From positions 62,001 through 126,000 of the forward strand of contig DHXP01000039.1 of assembly GCA_002413745.1 (NCBI GenBank): DNA of 64,000 bases, read 5' to 3'. The notes under the pieces are model-generated. The model saw only the letters and a list, made by a program, of their open reading frames with translations. It searched no databases and was not told where the DNA came from. Position 1 is the stretch's first letter. Each line of letters begins with the position of its first letter. Below, in pieces: positions 34,752 to 46,536 of this stretch. A program made the position numbers and the translations under genes. The DNA is from Flavobacterium sp. UBA5153. Its GTDB lineage: Bacteria > Bacteroidota > Bacteroidia > Flavobacteriales > Flavobacteriaceae.

Positions 34752-34832
34752 TTTTATTGAATGAAAACCTTCTCAAGTAGAGAAGGAGTGTGTTAGAAAG
34801 GCAAAGATAGGAATTATTATTTTTAAGGATTT

Positions 34833-36851
34833 CTAATTTAAATCAGAAAGAATTTGTTGGAAATCGCTACTTGGAATCAAACAAGTTTTGTTCTGGCAAA
34901 GGTAAAAAAAGGTTTCGTCGTCGTTAAAACGATCTTTCAAAAAAGGAAGATTCGAGACTTTTTCCGTTCCTGCCAAAACTACATTTGGGAGATAAACGCC
35001 ATTTATTTTGCTGCAATATTCCAATGCCAAATCGCCACAAATTGCCAATTCCTTGTTTTCTTCCGAATAACTTAAAGCCAAATCCATCCAATTGGAATAG
35101 GCTGAAGGATATTCGACACTTGGTAAAATATTTTGCAGCATTTGGTTGCAAATTTTTTCATAATACGAATTATTGAAATAAATGCTTAATTGAAACAAGT
35201 TTTTTGCCGTCACCGAGTTGGATGCCGGAATCACGTTGTCTTCGGTTTCAAAATGTGATGTTATCAAGGCTTCGTCCATATTGGAAGTAAAGGCAAAAAA
35301 ACCTGTTTTTTCGTCGTAAAAATGTTCAAAACTGTAATCCGTTAATTGTTTTGCATATTGAAGCCATTTTTCGTCAAAAGTCACTTCGTATAAAGAGATA
35401 AATGCGGCAATAACGAAACAATAATCTTCCAGATATCCGTTGATGGTGCTCTTCTTGTTTTTGTAATTGTGGAATAAATTCCCTTCGTTTGACCAAAGAT
35501 TTCCGATGATAAAATCGGCATTTTGCAAAGCTAATTCTATATATTTTTTATCTTGCAAAGCTTTGTAAGCGTCAACAAATCCTTTGAGCATTATCGCATT
35601 CCAGGAAGTCAAACATTTGTCGTCAAGTCGAGGTTTGTGACGTTTTTCTCTTTCAATATAGAGCAATCTTTCCCAGGTTTTCTTCCTTTTTTCGATTTCT
35701 GAAACTTTAAGTTTATTGTGTTTTGTGATTTCTTCCAAACTTTGGTTTTGAATCAAAACATAGTTTCCATCTTCCCATAATCCAAAAGTATTGATATTGA
35801 ATACTTGACTGAACAAATCGAAATCTTCACCAATAATTGTTTTCAATTCAGGAATTTTCCAAACATAAAAAGCGCCTTCTTCAAGATGATTTTCGGTGTT
35901 CAAACTATCGGCGTCGAGTGCGCAATAAAATCCGCCTTCCGGATTCATTAATTCTCTTTCGACGAAAGAAAGCGTTTTTTCGATGACTTCTTTATACAAA
36001 GGATTTTGAGTCAATTTATAAGCGTCGCTGTATAATGAAACCAATTGCCCGTTGTCATAAAGCATTTTTTCGAAGTGGGGAACGTGCCATTTATTGTCAA
36101 CTGAATAACGTGAAAATCCACCGTCAATGGTGTCGAAAACTCCGCCAAAAGCCATTTTTGTCAACGTAAGGTTTACAAATTCAAGTAATTTGTTCTCTTT
36201 CTTTTGGTGTCCAAAACGCATTAAAAAATGATAATTATTGGGCATCATAAACTTGGGAGAACTCGCCATTCCACCAAAATCCCAATCGAAACTATGTTTC
36301 CATTTTTCGACTAATGTTGCAATCTGATTTTGATCTATGGATGTTTCCGGTTTTTCATTTTGGACGATTCCAAGAGATTGAATTCCTTGATGTAAATTTT
36401 CGGCATAGCCTATCATTTTCTCGGGAGCAGATTGATAAAGTTCTTGCAATTGATCGAGCGCATTAATCCATTGTTGCTTTCTGAAATAGGTTCCACCCCA
36501 AACGGGTCTTCCGTCGGGAAGTGTAACAATATTTAATGGCCATCCGCCACGACCTGTCAATATTTGCACCGCTTTCATGTAGACCGCATCTACATCCGGT
36601 CGCTCTTCCCGATCGACTTTGATGCTGATAAAATTGGCATTCATGACATCGGCCACTTCTTGGTCTTCGAAGCTTTCATGCTCCATAACATGGCACCAAT
36701 GACAAGCCGAATAGCCGATACTCACAATTATGAGTTTGTTTTCGTCTTTGGCTTGAGCCAATGAATTGGCATTCCAAGCCTTCCAATGGACTGGATTATT
36801 AGCGTGTTGTAATAAATACGGACTGGATTCTTGTGAAAGTTGGTTCATCAT
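34833..36851 (-). CDS. DUF255 thioredoxin-domain protein (YyaL/SPATA20 family)
   Basis: 672 residues. The N-terminal thioredoxin-like domain has the family motif [20 protein letters not shown], and an (alpha/alpha)6-barrel-like domain follows, with [11 protein letters not shown] and [15 protein letters not shown]. Family members are widespread; their reaction is not established. A second ATG at 36848 is equally good. The gene is intact, with a repeat-bearing spacer (TTCAGTGTT units at 36859-36886) upstream. Confidence 0.9.
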   Translation of the reverse strand: MMNQLSQESSPYLLQHANNPVHWKAWNANSLAQAKDENKLIIVSIGYSACHWCHVMEHESFEDQEVADVMNANFISIKVDREERPDVDAVYMKAVQILTGRGGWPLNIVTLPDGRPVWGGTYFRKQQWINALDQLQELYQSAPEKMIGYAENLHQGIQSLGIVQNEKPETSIDQNQIATLVEKWKHSFDWDFGGMASSPKFMMPNNYHFLMRFGHQKKENKLLEFVNLTLTKMAFGGVFDTIDGGFSRYSVDNKWHVPHFEKMLYDNGQLVSLYSDAYKLTQNPLYKEVIEKTLSFVERELMNPEGGFYCALDADSLNTENHLEEGAFYVWKIPELKTIIGEDFDLFSQVFNINTFGLWEDGNYVLIQNQSLEEITKHNKLKVSEIEKRKKTWERLLYIEREKRHKPRLDDKCLTSWNAIMLKGFVDAYKALQDKKYIELALQNADFIIGNLWSNEGNLFHNYKNKKSTINGYLEDYCFVIAAFISLYEVTFDEKWLQYAKQLTDYSFEHFYDEKTGFFAFTSNMDEALITSHFETEDNVIPASNSVTAKNLFQLSIYFNNSYYEKICNQMLQNILPSVEYPSAYSNWMDLALSYSEENKELAICGDLALEYCSKINGVYLPNVVLAGTEKVSNLPFLKDRFNDDETFFYLCQNKTCLIPSSDFQQILSDLN

Positions 36852-36932
36852 ATTTTAATGTTCAGTGTTTAATATTCAGTGTTCAGGGAAATACAGAATA
36901 CTGTTTATTTTAACTGAACACGGAGTGGTGAT

Positions 36933-37832
36933 CTAGCCATTTACTGCTTCAACCATTATACTTTCATCATTAAGCATACTTTTAAGCATATTTTCAATGC
37001 CGCTTTTCAATGTAAATGTTGAAGATGGACAACCGCTACAAGCGCCTTGGAGCGTAACATTTACCGTTTTTGTAGCTTCATCATAAGAATTGAATGCAAT
37101 ATTTCCACCATCAGCTTGAACAGCAGGTTTCACATATTCTTCTAAAATATTGATGATTTGTTGAGAAGTAACATCAAGTTTGTCGAAATTTTCAGTTTTA
37201 ATAGTTTCTTGTTCGATGCTGTTTGCAATCACGCTTTCATCTAGGACAGTTCCGCCATTTTCGATGTAGTGTTTGATGAAAGTTCTCAATTCCAAAGTGA
37301 TTTCTTGCCAATCGTTTACTGCGTATTTTGTGATTGAAATGTAATTTTCATCCATAAAAATTTCTTTCACATAAGCAAATTTGAATAATTCTTTTGCCAA
37401 AGGAGATGCCGCTGTTTCATCGATATTTTTAAATTCAATTGCGGTTTTTGTCAACATTCTGCTCACTACAAATTTCAAAGCGGCTGGATTTGGCGTTGTT
37501 TCACCATAAACTGTTATTGGCTGTTTTCGTGTTTTGTTTTCTTCAGGAGTAATGATTATTCCGCCATTGGATACAAATGATTCAATTTGTTCAGCCACGG
37601 CATCTTGAACATCTTCCCATTCAACAATACTGAATTTTTCGATTGCAATGAAATTTCCGGAGATGTAAACAGTTTTTACAAATGGCAAATAAAATAGTTG
37701 TTGTGCCAGAGGTGAATTTTTGGCTTCATCGATGTTTTTGAACTCGAAACTTTCATTTTGAGTGATAAAATCTTCGAATTCAAATTTTAAGATGCTTGGA
37801 TTTTGCGTTTCTTTTATTGTTATTTTTGACAT
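36933..37832 (-). CDS. NifU family Fe-S cluster carrier protein
   Basis: 299 residues. Two tandem Nfu N-terminal domains (TQNPSILKFEF at about 10 and TTPNPAALKFVV at about 110) precede a C-terminal NifU domain with the cluster-binding CSGCPSSTFTLK. The protein assembles and passes Fe-S clusters in the cytoplasm. The duplicated N-terminal domain is a common Bacteroidota form. A promoter box lies 18 bases upstream of the start. Confidence 0.9.
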   Translation of the reverse strand: MSKITIKETQNPSILKFEFEDFITQNESFEFKNIDEAKNSPLAQQLFYLPFVKTVYISGNFIAIEKFSIVEWEDVQDAVAEQIESFVSNGGIIITPEENKTRKQPITVYGETTPNPAALKFVVSRMLTKTAIEFKNIDETAASPLAKELFKFAYVKEIFMDENYISITKYAVNDWQEITLELRTFIKHYIENGGTVLDESVIANSIEQETIKTENFDKLDVTSQQIINILEEYVKPAVQADGGNIAFNSYDEATKTVNVTLQGACSGCPSSTFTLKSGIENMLKSMLNDESIMVEAVNG

Positions 37833-37850
37833 TATTCTTTTAATTTTTTA

Positions 37851-37858
37851 CAAATTTA
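37851..37858 (-). promoter_or_regulatory. Putative -7 box of the NifU-family gene (TAAATTTG)
   Basis: On the minus strand TAAATTTG fits TAnnTTTG and lies 18 bases before the ATG at 37832. Confidence 0.5.
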
Positions 37859-37996
37859 ACGAAGTTATTTTCCACTAATAACTATATTTGATATTTTAAT
37901 GAATAAATTAACTTTTATTGTGTTTAAATTAAATATTTATCCTTTTTTCGCGTTGCTCTAATTGGTTCAAAGTTCCATAATATAAATACTTTTTGA

Positions 37997-38995
37997 ATGT
38001 ATCATAAAATAAAGTTTTTTATAGTCCTTTTTTTGATAACTCAATATTCTTTTTCACAAGAAGGAATTGCGGTCTATTCTGATTATTTATCAGATAATTA
38101 TTATTTGATTCACCCTTCTATGGCTGGTGCGGCTAATTGTGCAAAAATTAGGTTAACCGCCCGTAAACAATGGTTTGACCAAGTAGATGCGCCCTCACTT
38201 CAAACGTTTAGTTTTAATGGAAGAGTGGGCGAAAAATCTGGGGCGGGAATTATTATTTTTAATGATAAAAACGGTTACCATTCCCAGAAAGGTGTTAAGC
38301 TTACTTATGCACATCATATCATGTTTTCCAGGGACGATATTGATTTGAATCAATTGTCTTTTGGTATTAGCACCGCTTTTATTCAAAGTCAATTAGATGA
38401 AACCGAGTTTTTGCAATCAGGTGATTTCGACCCAATCATTAACGGAATGATTGTACAAGATGCTTCTTATTTTAACGTTGATATTGGAGCTTCCTATAAT
38501 TATCTCGATTTTTATGTTCACGGAACTATTCAGAATGCTATTGAGACCAAAAGAAAAATTTATACAGAAACCGAAAGTGCCAACTTGAGAAAATTTTTAT
38601 TGAGTGCCGGTTATGTTTATGGTGACAAGGATAAAATATTATGGGAACCTTCCATTTTATTTCAACTTGTGGAGAAAACACACGAAAAATCGATCGATAT
38701 TAATATGAAGGCTTACAAAAACTTTGATTTTGGGAAACTTTGGGGAGCTTTGTCTTATCGCAGAAGTTTTGACGGTGCTCAATATATGAACGGAAGCGGT
38801 GTTTCAACACAAAAACTACAATATATCACGCCTATTGTTGGTGTTAATTTCGATAAATTTATGTTTGCCTATACGTATTCGCATCTTTCAGGAGATGTAA
38901 ATTTTGATACTGGTGGTTTTCATCAAATTACTTTAGGAATCGATTTGTTTTGTAAACGAGAGAAATACGAATGCAACTGTCCTGCCATTAATTAA
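37997..38995 (+). CDS. PorP/SprF family outer-membrane protein (T9SS-associated)
   Basis: 332 residues with a signal peptide (KFFIVLFLITQYSFSQ). The family pattern is clear at the N-terminus (YYLIHPSMAGAANCAKIRLT, then RKQWF), followed by barrel-like strands. PorP/SprF proteins work with partner T9SS substrates of the SprB type, usually encoded next to them. Here no such substrate gene is adjacent, so it is an orphan copy whose partner must be elsewhere. Confidence 0.88.
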   Translation: MYHKIKFFIVLFLITQYSFSQEGIAVYSDYLSDNYYLIHPSMAGAANCAKIRLTARKQWFDQVDAPSLQTFSFNGRVGEKSGAGIIIFNDKNGYHSQKGVKLTYAHHIMFSRDDIDLNQLSFGISTAFIQSQLDETEFLQSGDFDPIINGMIVQDASYFNVDIGASYNYLDFYVHGTIQNAIETKRKIYTETESANLRKFLLSAGYVYGDKDKILWEPSILFQLVEKTHEKSIDINMKAYKNFDFGKLWGALSYRRSFDGAQYMNGSGVSTQKLQYITPIVGVNFDKFMFAYTYSHLSGDVNFDTGGFHQITLGIDLFCKREKYECNCPAIN

Positions 38996-39031
38996 TAGCG
39001 TGAACTGCAAAAAATTTAAAATTCATTTAAA

Positions 39032-39550
39032 ATGCCAATACTGTCTGTAAACGGAAAAACCCCATCCATACCCGAAGATTGTTATGTAGCCGAAAACGCG
39101 ACCATTGTTGGTGATGTTACCTTTGGTGATTCGTGTAGCGTTTGGTTTAATGCAATCATCAGAGGAGATGTTCATTTTATTACCATTGGAAACAAAGTGA
39201 ATATTCAAGACGGTGCCATTATTCATTGTACGTATCAAAAACATCCCACTATTATTGGGAATAATGTTTCCATTGGCCACAATGCAATGGTCCACGGCTG
39301 TACAATTCACGACAATGTACTAATAGGAATGGGAGCCATTGTTATGGATAATTGTATTGTCGAGAGTAATTCTATTATTGCCGCAGGTGCGGTGGTTACT
39401 CAAAACACGGTGGTCAAATCCGGAAGTATTTATGCTGGTGTTCCCGCAACAAAAATAAAGGATATTAATCAATCTGATTTTGCTGGGGAAATTGAGCGCA
39501 TTTCCAACAATTATGTGATGTATTCGGGTTGGTATAAAAAAGAAGTATAA
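39032..39550 (+). CDS. Gamma carbonic anhydrase family protein
   Basis: 172 residues of left-handed parallel beta-helix built from hexapeptide repeats (for example IVGDVTFGDSCSVWFNAIIR). Zinc-ligand histidines appear in IHCTYQK and VSIGHNAMVHGC. The family (YrdA/CaiE/PaaY-like) includes carbonic anhydrases and proteins of uncertain substrate, so the activity is not certain. It is intact and lies 36 bases after the PorP/SprF gene. Confidence 0.9.
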   Translation: MPILSVNGKTPSIPEDCYVAENATIVGDVTFGDSCSVWFNAIIRGDVHFITIGNKVNIQDGAIIHCTYQKHPTIIGNNVSIGHNAMVHGCTIHDNVLIGMGAIVMDNCIVESNSIIAAGAVVTQNTVVKSGSIYAGVPATKIKDINQSDFAGEIERISNNYVMYSGWYKKEV

Positions 39551-39561
39551 CCCCAATATTT

Positions 39562-40338
39562 TCAGAAATCTTTTTCTATCACATTATATTTATTTCCCAG
39601 TATTTCAGAAAGCACTTTTGGGTTTGAGTTGGTATAAAACACGGGGTCATTTTTTTCTGCAATTGAAAATCCTACTTTTTCTTTCAACACATTTTGGGTT
39701 TGTTTTGCCACTGCTTCACCGGAGTCAATAATGTGTACATGAGCGGGAAGTATTTTTTTTATTTGAGGAATCAGATACGGATAATGGCTACAACCCAGTA
39801 CCAGATAATCGATGTTGGCTTCAATCATTGGGGTGAGACAGGAGTGAAGTAATTGCGTCATTTCGGGCGAATTTATTTTTCCGTTTTCTATGAGTTGAAC
39901 TAATCCATGACCTACTTGTTCAATGATTTTTGTGTCTTGGTACTTCTCGGTAGTTTTGTTAAAAAGCTCACTATTCAAAGTGCCTTGCGTGGCCAAGATT
40001 CCAATGGTCTGTGTTTTCGAATTCGTCGCCGCTGGTTTTATCGCTGGCTCAATGCCAATAAAAGGTACGGTATATTTTGCCCTCAATTCTTGTATGGCAT
40101 TTGTGGTTGCAGTATTACAAGCTACCACGATTAATTTACAATCCATATTGAGCAAAAACTCGGTGTTTTTTATGCTCAATGCGATAATTTCAGCTTTAGA
40201 TTTTTGGCCATAGGGAGCATTTTTGCTGTCTGCTAAATATATGGTTTTCTCGTTGGGAAGTAATTGATGAATTGCTGCCCAAATAGAAGTTCCTCCTATA
40301 CCCGAGTCAAAAATTCCGATAGGTCGATTATCATGCAT
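39562..40338 (-). CDS. murI: Glutamate racemase
   Basis: 258 residues. The N-terminal DSGIGG motif and the two catalytic cysteines (VVACNTATTNA and VLGCSHYPYL) are present. The enzyme converts L- to D-glutamate for peptidoglycan. It converges with the carbonic anhydrase gene and follows the terminator of the ompH/bamA block. Confidence 0.95.
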   Translation of the reverse strand: MHDNRPIGIFDSGIGGTSIWAAIHQLLPNEKTIYLADSKNAPYGQKSKAEIIALSIKNTEFLLNMDCKLIVVACNTATTNAIQELRAKYTVPFIGIEPAIKPAATNSKTQTIGILATQGTLNSELFNKTTEKYQDTKIIEQVGHGLVQLIENGKINSPEMTQLLHSCLTPMIEANIDYLVLGCSHYPYLIPQIKKILPAHVHIIDSGEAVAKQTQNVLKEKVGFSIAEKNDPVFYTNSNPKVLSEILGNKYNVIEKDF

Positions 40339-40390
40339 AATAACAAAGTTAAGTGCTACGGATTAAATATCCTATAAATTTATTTTATAA

Positions 40391-40429
40391 AAAAAACTGC
40401 CCAATCCCAAATTTGGGTGAGCAGTTTTA
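40391..40429 (-). terminator. Terminator of the bamA-ompH transcript
   Basis: On the minus strand AAACTGC and GCAGTTT close a stem with an inner CCCAAATTTGGG, followed by eight T. It lies 20 bases after the ompH stop. Confidence 0.75.
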
Positions 40430-40449
40430 TTTAAATAGAACGGTTTATA

Positions 40450-40953
40450 TTAGAAACCCAAATCTTTTTTTACGTCAGCAGTCAAGTTTGGACCGTCGGC
40501 AAGTAAAAGTGTAGCGCCATCAAGAACATATTGATAACCTTTTGCTTTACCCACTTTTTGGATAGAAGCTCTTACTTTTTCGTAAATAGGCTTAGTTATA
40601 TCTTCTTGTTTTTGTTGTAATTCTTTTTGGGCGTTTTGACCAAAATCCTGAATTCTTTTTTGCATATCTTGAACCTCTTTTTGACGTTCTGCATTTATAG
40701 CCTCAGTAACAGTTGCTGATTCTGTATCGTATTTTTTTAATTTAGTTTGGAATTCTTCAGCCATTTTTTTGTAATCAGCATCATAAGTTGCACTCAGTTT
40801 TTCAAGTTGTTTTTGAGCATCCATCATTGCCGGCAATTTCGTCATAATTTCGCTTACATCTACATGCGCTGTTTTTGCTTGTGCGTTAATGGTTTGGCTG
40901 GCTCCTAAAACAAGTATTGCAGCAATTAGTAAAGTTTTGATTTGTTTCATCAT
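40450..40953 (-). CDS. OmpH/Skp family periplasmic chaperone (short)
   Basis: 167 residues with a signal peptide (LLIAAILVLGASQTINAQ). The rest is the Skp-like tentacle coiled coil rich in Lys, Glu and Gln (VQDMQKRIQDFGQNAQKEL), ending in a beta region. Skp trimers carry unfolded outer-membrane proteins to the Bam complex. It is the last gene of a run with a long OmpH paralogue and bamA. The start is either of two adjacent ATGs. Confidence 0.9.
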   Translation of the reverse strand: MMKQIKTLLIAAILVLGASQTINAQAKTAHVDVSEIMTKLPAMMDAQKQLEKLSATYDADYKKMAEEFQTKLKKYDTESATVTEAINAERQKEVQDMQKRIQDFGQNAQKELQQKQEDITKPIYEKVRASIQKVGKAKGYQYVLDGATLLLADGPNLTADVKKDLGF

Positions 40954-40970
40954 TTTAAAATATTAATTAA

Positions 40971-42224
<1,254 letters not shown>

Positions 42225-42263
42225 AACTTTCGCTGTTTTAGAAAAATTTATATCAATTTTTTT

Positions 42264-44933
42264 TTAAAATTGTTGTCCAATGATAAAGTGCGTTTCCCAA
42301 CCGTTTGCTTTTGTATGCCCAGGCAATGCGTCAAAGCCATTTCCGAAATCAATACCCAATAATCCAAATGCGGGCATGAATACACGCAATCCAACTCCTG
42401 CGGAACGATTTAATAAAAACGGATTGTAATTTTTGAACGTATCGAATGAGTTACCTGCTTCCAGAAATGTAAGGGCATAAATAGATGCCGATGATTTCAA
42501 TGTTATTGGATATCTCAATTCTAACGAATATTTATTATAGACAGTGGCTCCAATTGCTACTCCTGAACTGTTTACGGGAGTCAGGGATCCGTTTGGATAT
42601 CCTCTTAATCCTATTGTCTCTCTACCGTCCATTGAATAAGTTGCCATACCATCCCCACCAAGATAATATCTTTCAAAAGGCACAACGCCTCTATTTTGAT
42701 TGTATGCTCCCAAGAATCCATATTCTGCCATGGAACGAAATACTAATTTACCATAAACTTTGGTATACCAATCAGCTTTGAACTTTATTTTGTAATATTC
42801 TAACCAATTAAATTTTTTCTGATCCACTTTTGCTGGATCTGCCGCCGCATCTTGAAATCTATCGACTTTATTTGGATATGCGTTAGTTGCACTTGGACTT
42901 GCCTCAACATAATCACCCTCATTTACCATTATTCCATTTGAACCTACATAAGAAGCGCCAGTATGCTGTAATTTATATGCTTGCTGGTCGCCTAATGTTG
43001 CATAATTGACTCCGTTTATCAAGGAATAAGGAAGAGTGAATTTTCCCGTTAAACTAAACTCTGATCCATATATTGGGAATATTGGATTGACTCCTTTGTT
43101 GCTTCGTGATAATCCAATGGTGTAGGCCAAGTTTCTTGATGAACCATTTCCAAATGTAAATAAACCAGTATTGTAATTATGTAAATCATAATGTTGATAA
43201 CTCAGGGATTGTGACAATACAAAGTAATCATCTGGTACGGTAAGCCTTTTGGCCAGCCCTATAGATATCGTCATTATATTGAAACTTTTGCTTTTATCGA
43301 CTTTATAGGTTTGGTAATTATTTAAAAATTGCTTGGTATACGATAACGAAGTGCTAAATTGTACTGGTTTTTTCTTGCCAAACCAAGGTTCTGAAAAGGA
43401 TACGCTATAAGTTTGGAAATAAGTGCTTCCTTGCAATCGTAAGGATACTTTTTGACCATCACCCATAGGAAGTGGTTTGTAGGCATTTTTATTAAATAAA
43501 TTTCTTGCCGAAAAATTATTAAACGACAATCCTAAAGTACCGATGAAGCCACCACCGCCATAACCTCCTTGAAGTTCTATCTGGCTTGCGCCTTTTTCAG
43601 TCAAAGGATATTCAATATCCACCGTTCCGGCTGCCGCATCTACGTTCTTGAATTTTGGTTCAATGGACTCAGGGTCAAAAAATCCCAACTGTCCTATTTC
43701 GCGGATGGTTCTTATCAATAATTCTTTATTGTATTTTTCTCCTGGTTTAGTTCTTAATTCTCTGTAAATTACGTGGTCGTTTGTTTTATCATTTCCCACT
43801 ACCGTAATTTTGTTGAAATAGGCAATTGGTCCTTCGGTAATTCGTATTTCGAAATCAATTGTATCGTTTGCTGTTTTTACTTCTACCGCGTTAATATTGG
43901 AAAATAAATAGCCATTGTTTTGATATAAGTTGGTAATATCATCACCATCTGGTTTCGACTTGTCAGCAATTCTTTTTTCAAGAAGTACACCATTATAAGT
44001 TTCACCCTTTTTGATGCCCAACATATTGCTAAGTGCTTGATCTGAATATACGGTGTTTCCTAAAAATTTAATATTTCCAAAATAGTATTTGTCTCCCTCT
44101 TCAACTTTTATTTTAATTTTTAAAGCATTTATGTCTTTATTGTAGTAAACGGAATCTGAAAGAATTCTGGCATCTCTGTATCCTTTTTCTTTATAGGCTG
44201 CCATTACTTTTTCTAAATCGGTTTTGTATTTTTCCTTGATAAATTTAGATGCTTTTAAGATACGGGTAAGTTTTTTTTGTTTCGTGTCTTTCATGGCATT
44301 GCGCAGGGTCTTGTCTGACAGTTTCGTGTTTCCTTCAAAATCAATTTCTTGAATTTTTACTTTTTCTCCCTTATCAACGTTTACCATCATATTTACCATA
44401 TTTACAGCCGAAGTGTCTTTTATGATGTTTATGTTTACTTTGGTGTTGTAGTAACCATCTTTTTTGTATTTATTTTCAATGTAATTTTTTGTGTTTGTGA
44501 TTAAATTTTCATTTACCACTTTGCTTTTGGTAAGAGCATTGTCTTTTATGAGTCCTTCGATTTTACTTTTCTTGACACCAACAAATTTCACTTCATTTAA
44601 CTTGGGCAATTCTTCAACATGTAAATCAAGATAAATACTGTCATTTTGGATTTTGTTTACATAAAATGAAATTTCATCAAATAGACCTAATTTTCCAAGT
44701 TTTTTTATCGCATTGCTTATTTCTTCGCCGGGAATTGTGATTTCTTTCCCTTTTTCAAGACCTGCAAAGGTTACCACGGTTTGGCTATTGAAACTTATTT
44801 TACCAACAATGGCAACATCGGCTAGGATGTATTTTTTTCCTTGGTCAAAAGGAACTCTTTCTTGAGCTTTCATTTGAGAAAAACTTCCAAAAATCAAAAG
44901 GGTAAGGACTATTTTTATGCTTTTATTTAACAC
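42264..44933 (-). CDS. bamA: Outer membrane protein assembly factor BamA
   Basis: About 890 residues. POTRA domains cover the first 400 or so (INIIKDTSAVNM, KGEKVKIQEIDFEGNTKLS), and a 16-strand Omp85 barrel follows, ending in a terminal aromatic residue (THFIIGQQF). The GTG at 44933 gives a clean signal peptide (LNKSIKIVLTLLIFGSFSQ) 7 bases after uppS; a GTG at 44957 would overlap uppS. Earlier in-frame ATGs lie deep inside uppS and are unlikely. BamA folds outer-membrane barrels, here including giant ones such as SprA. It is followed by two Skp-like genes in one run. Confidence 0.93.
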   Translation of the reverse strand: MLNKSIKIVLTLLIFGSFSQMKAQERVPFDQGKKYILADVAIVGKISFNSQTVVTFAGLEKGKEITIPGEEISNAIKKLGKLGLFDEISFYVNKIQNDSIYLDLHVEELPKLNEVKFVGVKKSKIEGLIKDNALTKSKVVNENLITNTKNYIENKYKKDGYYNTKVNINIIKDTSAVNMVNMMVNVDKGEKVKIQEIDFEGNTKLSDKTLRNAMKDTKQKKLTRILKASKFIKEKYKTDLEKVMAAYKEKGYRDARILSDSVYYNKDINALKIKIKVEEGDKYYFGNIKFLGNTVYSDQALSNMLGIKKGETYNGVLLEKRIADKSKPDGDDITNLYQNNGYLFSNINAVEVKTANDTIDFEIRITEGPIAYFNKITVVGNDKTNDHVIYRELRTKPGEKYNKELLIRTIREIGQLGFFDPESIEPKFKNVDAAAGTVDIEYPLTEKGASQIELQGGYGGGGFIGTLGLSFNNFSARNLFNKNAYKPLPMGDGQKVSLRLQGSTYFQTYSVSFSEPWFGKKKPVQFSTSLSYTKQFLNNYQTYKVDKSKSFNIMTISIGLAKRLTVPDDYFVLSQSLSYQHYDLHNYNTGLFTFGNGSSRNLAYTIGLSRSNKGVNPIFPIYGSEFSLTGKFTLPYSLINGVNYATLGDQQAYKLQHTGASYVGSNGIMVNEGDYVEASPSATNAYPNKVDRFQDAAADPAKVDQKKFNWLEYYKIKFKADWYTKVYGKLVFRSMAEYGFLGAYNQNRGVVPFERYYLGGDGMATYSMDGRETIGLRGYPNGSLTPVNSSGVAIGATVYNKYSLELRYPITLKSSASIYALTFLEAGNSFDTFKNYNPFLLNRSAGVGLRVFMPAFGLLGIDFGNGFDALPGHTKANGWETHFIIGQQF

Positions 44934-44940
44934 TAAAAAA

Positions 44941-45681
44941 TTATTTAATTTGTTCACTTGTTTTTCCAAATCTACGTTCTCTTTTTTGATAACTAATGAT
45001 AGCCTCATATAAATTTTGTTCTTTAAAGTCTGGCCATAATACATCAGTAAAATATAATTCTGCATAGGCAATTTGCCACAACAAAAAATTACTTATTCTA
45101 TGCTCTCCACTTGTTCTTATTAATAAATCCACATCAGGTAAATTTCGCGTGTAAAGATGCTCATTTATAATTGAATCGTCAATAGAGTCTATTGAAATTA
45201 TATTATTTTTAACTTTATTACTGATGTTTCTAACGGCATTTACGATTTCTTCTCTCGAACCATAACTCAATGCCAGAGTCAATGTCATTCGGCTATTGTT
45301 CTTGGTTATATTTATTACGTCTTGAAGCTCTTTTTGGGCTGATTTCGGTAATTTTTCTAAATTGCCAATAGCATTTAATTTGATGTTATTGTCTTGCAGG
45401 GTTTTAAGTTCTTTCTTTAATGAGTTGACTAATATTTTCATTAAAGTTTCGACTTCCAGTTTTGGTCTGTTCCAGTTTTCCGTAGAAAATGCGTATAAAG
45501 TAAGAAATTCAATTCCTAATTTGGCGCAAGCCTCAATATTTACTTTCACGGATTTTGTTCCGTTTTCATGGCCAAAAGCCCTTAAAAAACCTTTTTGTTT
45601 CGCCCAACGACCATTGCCGTCCATAATGATGGCTAAATGTTTGGGTAAATTATTCGTATCTATTTTATTTAGTAAATCCAT
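44941..45681 (-). CDS. uppS: Isoprenyl (undecaprenyl diphosphate) synthase
   Basis: 246 residues of the cis-prenyltransferase family. The diphosphate site IIMDGNGRWAKQKG and the later FLTLYAFSTENWNRP and LIRTSGEHRISNFLLWQ are all conserved. The enzyme makes the C55 lipid carrier for peptidoglycan and surface polysaccharides. It lies 3 bases after porG and directly before bamA, a conserved envelope arrangement in Bacteroidota. Confidence 0.95.
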   Translation of the reverse strand: MDLLNKIDTNNLPKHLAIIMDGNGRWAKQKGFLRAFGHENGTKSVKVNIEACAKLGIEFLTLYAFSTENWNRPKLEVETLMKILVNSLKKELKTLQDNNIKLNAIGNLEKLPKSAQKELQDVINITKNNSRMTLTLALSYGSREEIVNAVRNISNKVKNNIISIDSIDDSIINEHLYTRNLPDVDLLIRTSGEHRISNFLLWQIAYAELYFTDVLWPDFKEQNLYEAIISYQKRERRFGKTSEQIK

Positions 45682-45684
45682 TTT

Positions 45685-46365
45685 TTATTCTGCACAATAA
45701 CAAGGTGTGTTCCCAAAGGTATAGGTTATGGTAAGTCCTGAAAAAACATACCAATCATTATTATTTATATTTCCAAATCGCAACATTTTCAAATTTTCAT
45801 TCTTTGGATTACTTCCATCTAAATTATCAGTAAGCGTGTACCTTGCTCCAACCTCCAAGGCCAATATTATAGTGGGCGTAACATTCGATTTTATGCCTAA
45901 ATTCATTGGAATTGCAAATGAACCTCCGTTTTTATCCTTTAATGTTTGCCCTGATATAACATACAATTCATCATACCTGAAATAACTTATCCCGGAATAC
46001 ACATAGGGGGTAAATTTCTTCTGGATGTCATGTAGATTAAAGTCAAAAAAATTAAATTCAAGGCCTAAAGATACTTCTTTTATGCTGTTTTCAAAACGAT
46101 AACCCCTTTGATTTCTGCCGGGCTCCTTTGAATCAAGGTCATTTGCGACAATTTTTGATTGTGTATATGAAAAACGGTAAGCATGTCTGGGACTTTTATT
46201 CCATTTATAAAGTAATCCAAATGCAGGTTCATTTGGTGAAATGTAAGTCGTGGAACCAACATCGCCAATGTAGTTGCTTCCGCCTAAAAACACGCCAACC
46301 TCATGAATTTGTGCATTCATTGCCATAAAGGAAAATAAGAATAATAGATTAAAAAGTTTATACAT
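45685..46365 (-). CDS. porG: Type IX secretion system protein PorG (DUF6089)
   Basis: 226 residues with a signal peptide (LFNLLFLFSFMAMNAQ), then small-barrel strands (IHEVGVFLGGSNYIGDVG). The gene order porG-uppS-bamA is the conserved one I know for this T9SS outer-membrane protein. PorG is an outer-membrane component of the T9SS that contacts the PorK/PorN ring. A consensus promoter box lies 19 bases upstream of the start. Confidence 0.85.
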   Translation of the reverse strand: MYKLFNLLFLFSFMAMNAQIHEVGVFLGGSNYIGDVGSTTYISPNEPAFGLLYKWNKSPRHAYRFSYTQSKIVANDLDSKEPGRNQRGYRFENSIKEVSLGLEFNFFDFNLHDIQKKFTPYVYSGISYFRYDELYVISGQTLKDKNGGSFAIPMNLGIKSNVTPTIILALEVGARYTLTDNLDGSNPKNENLKMLRFGNINNNDWYVFSGLTITYTFGNTPCYCAE

Positions 46366-46383
46366 TTAATTAAAAATTGCGTG

Positions 46384-46391
46384 CAAATATA
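46384..46391 (-). promoter_or_regulatory. Putative -7 box of the porG-uppS-bamA promoter (TATATTTG)
   Basis: On the minus strand TATATTTG matches TAnnTTTG and lies 19 bases before the porG ATG. Confidence 0.55.
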
Positions 46392-46536
46392 ATAATTATC
46401 AGCACGAATCAACGCCCAATGGTTTAAATGTGTCTTTTATTGAAAAATAGACCCAAAAACCATCAAAAATTATCGATTCGAAAATAGTAAAACGGGAAAA
46501 ATAAGGATAATCGTATGGTGGACAGCCAAAAATGAT

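Noticed and set aside
44957..45071. Extended N-terminus for BamA, beginning inside uppS
   Set aside because: The extra residues precede a good signal peptide and overlap uppS; the GTG at 44933 explains both genes better.
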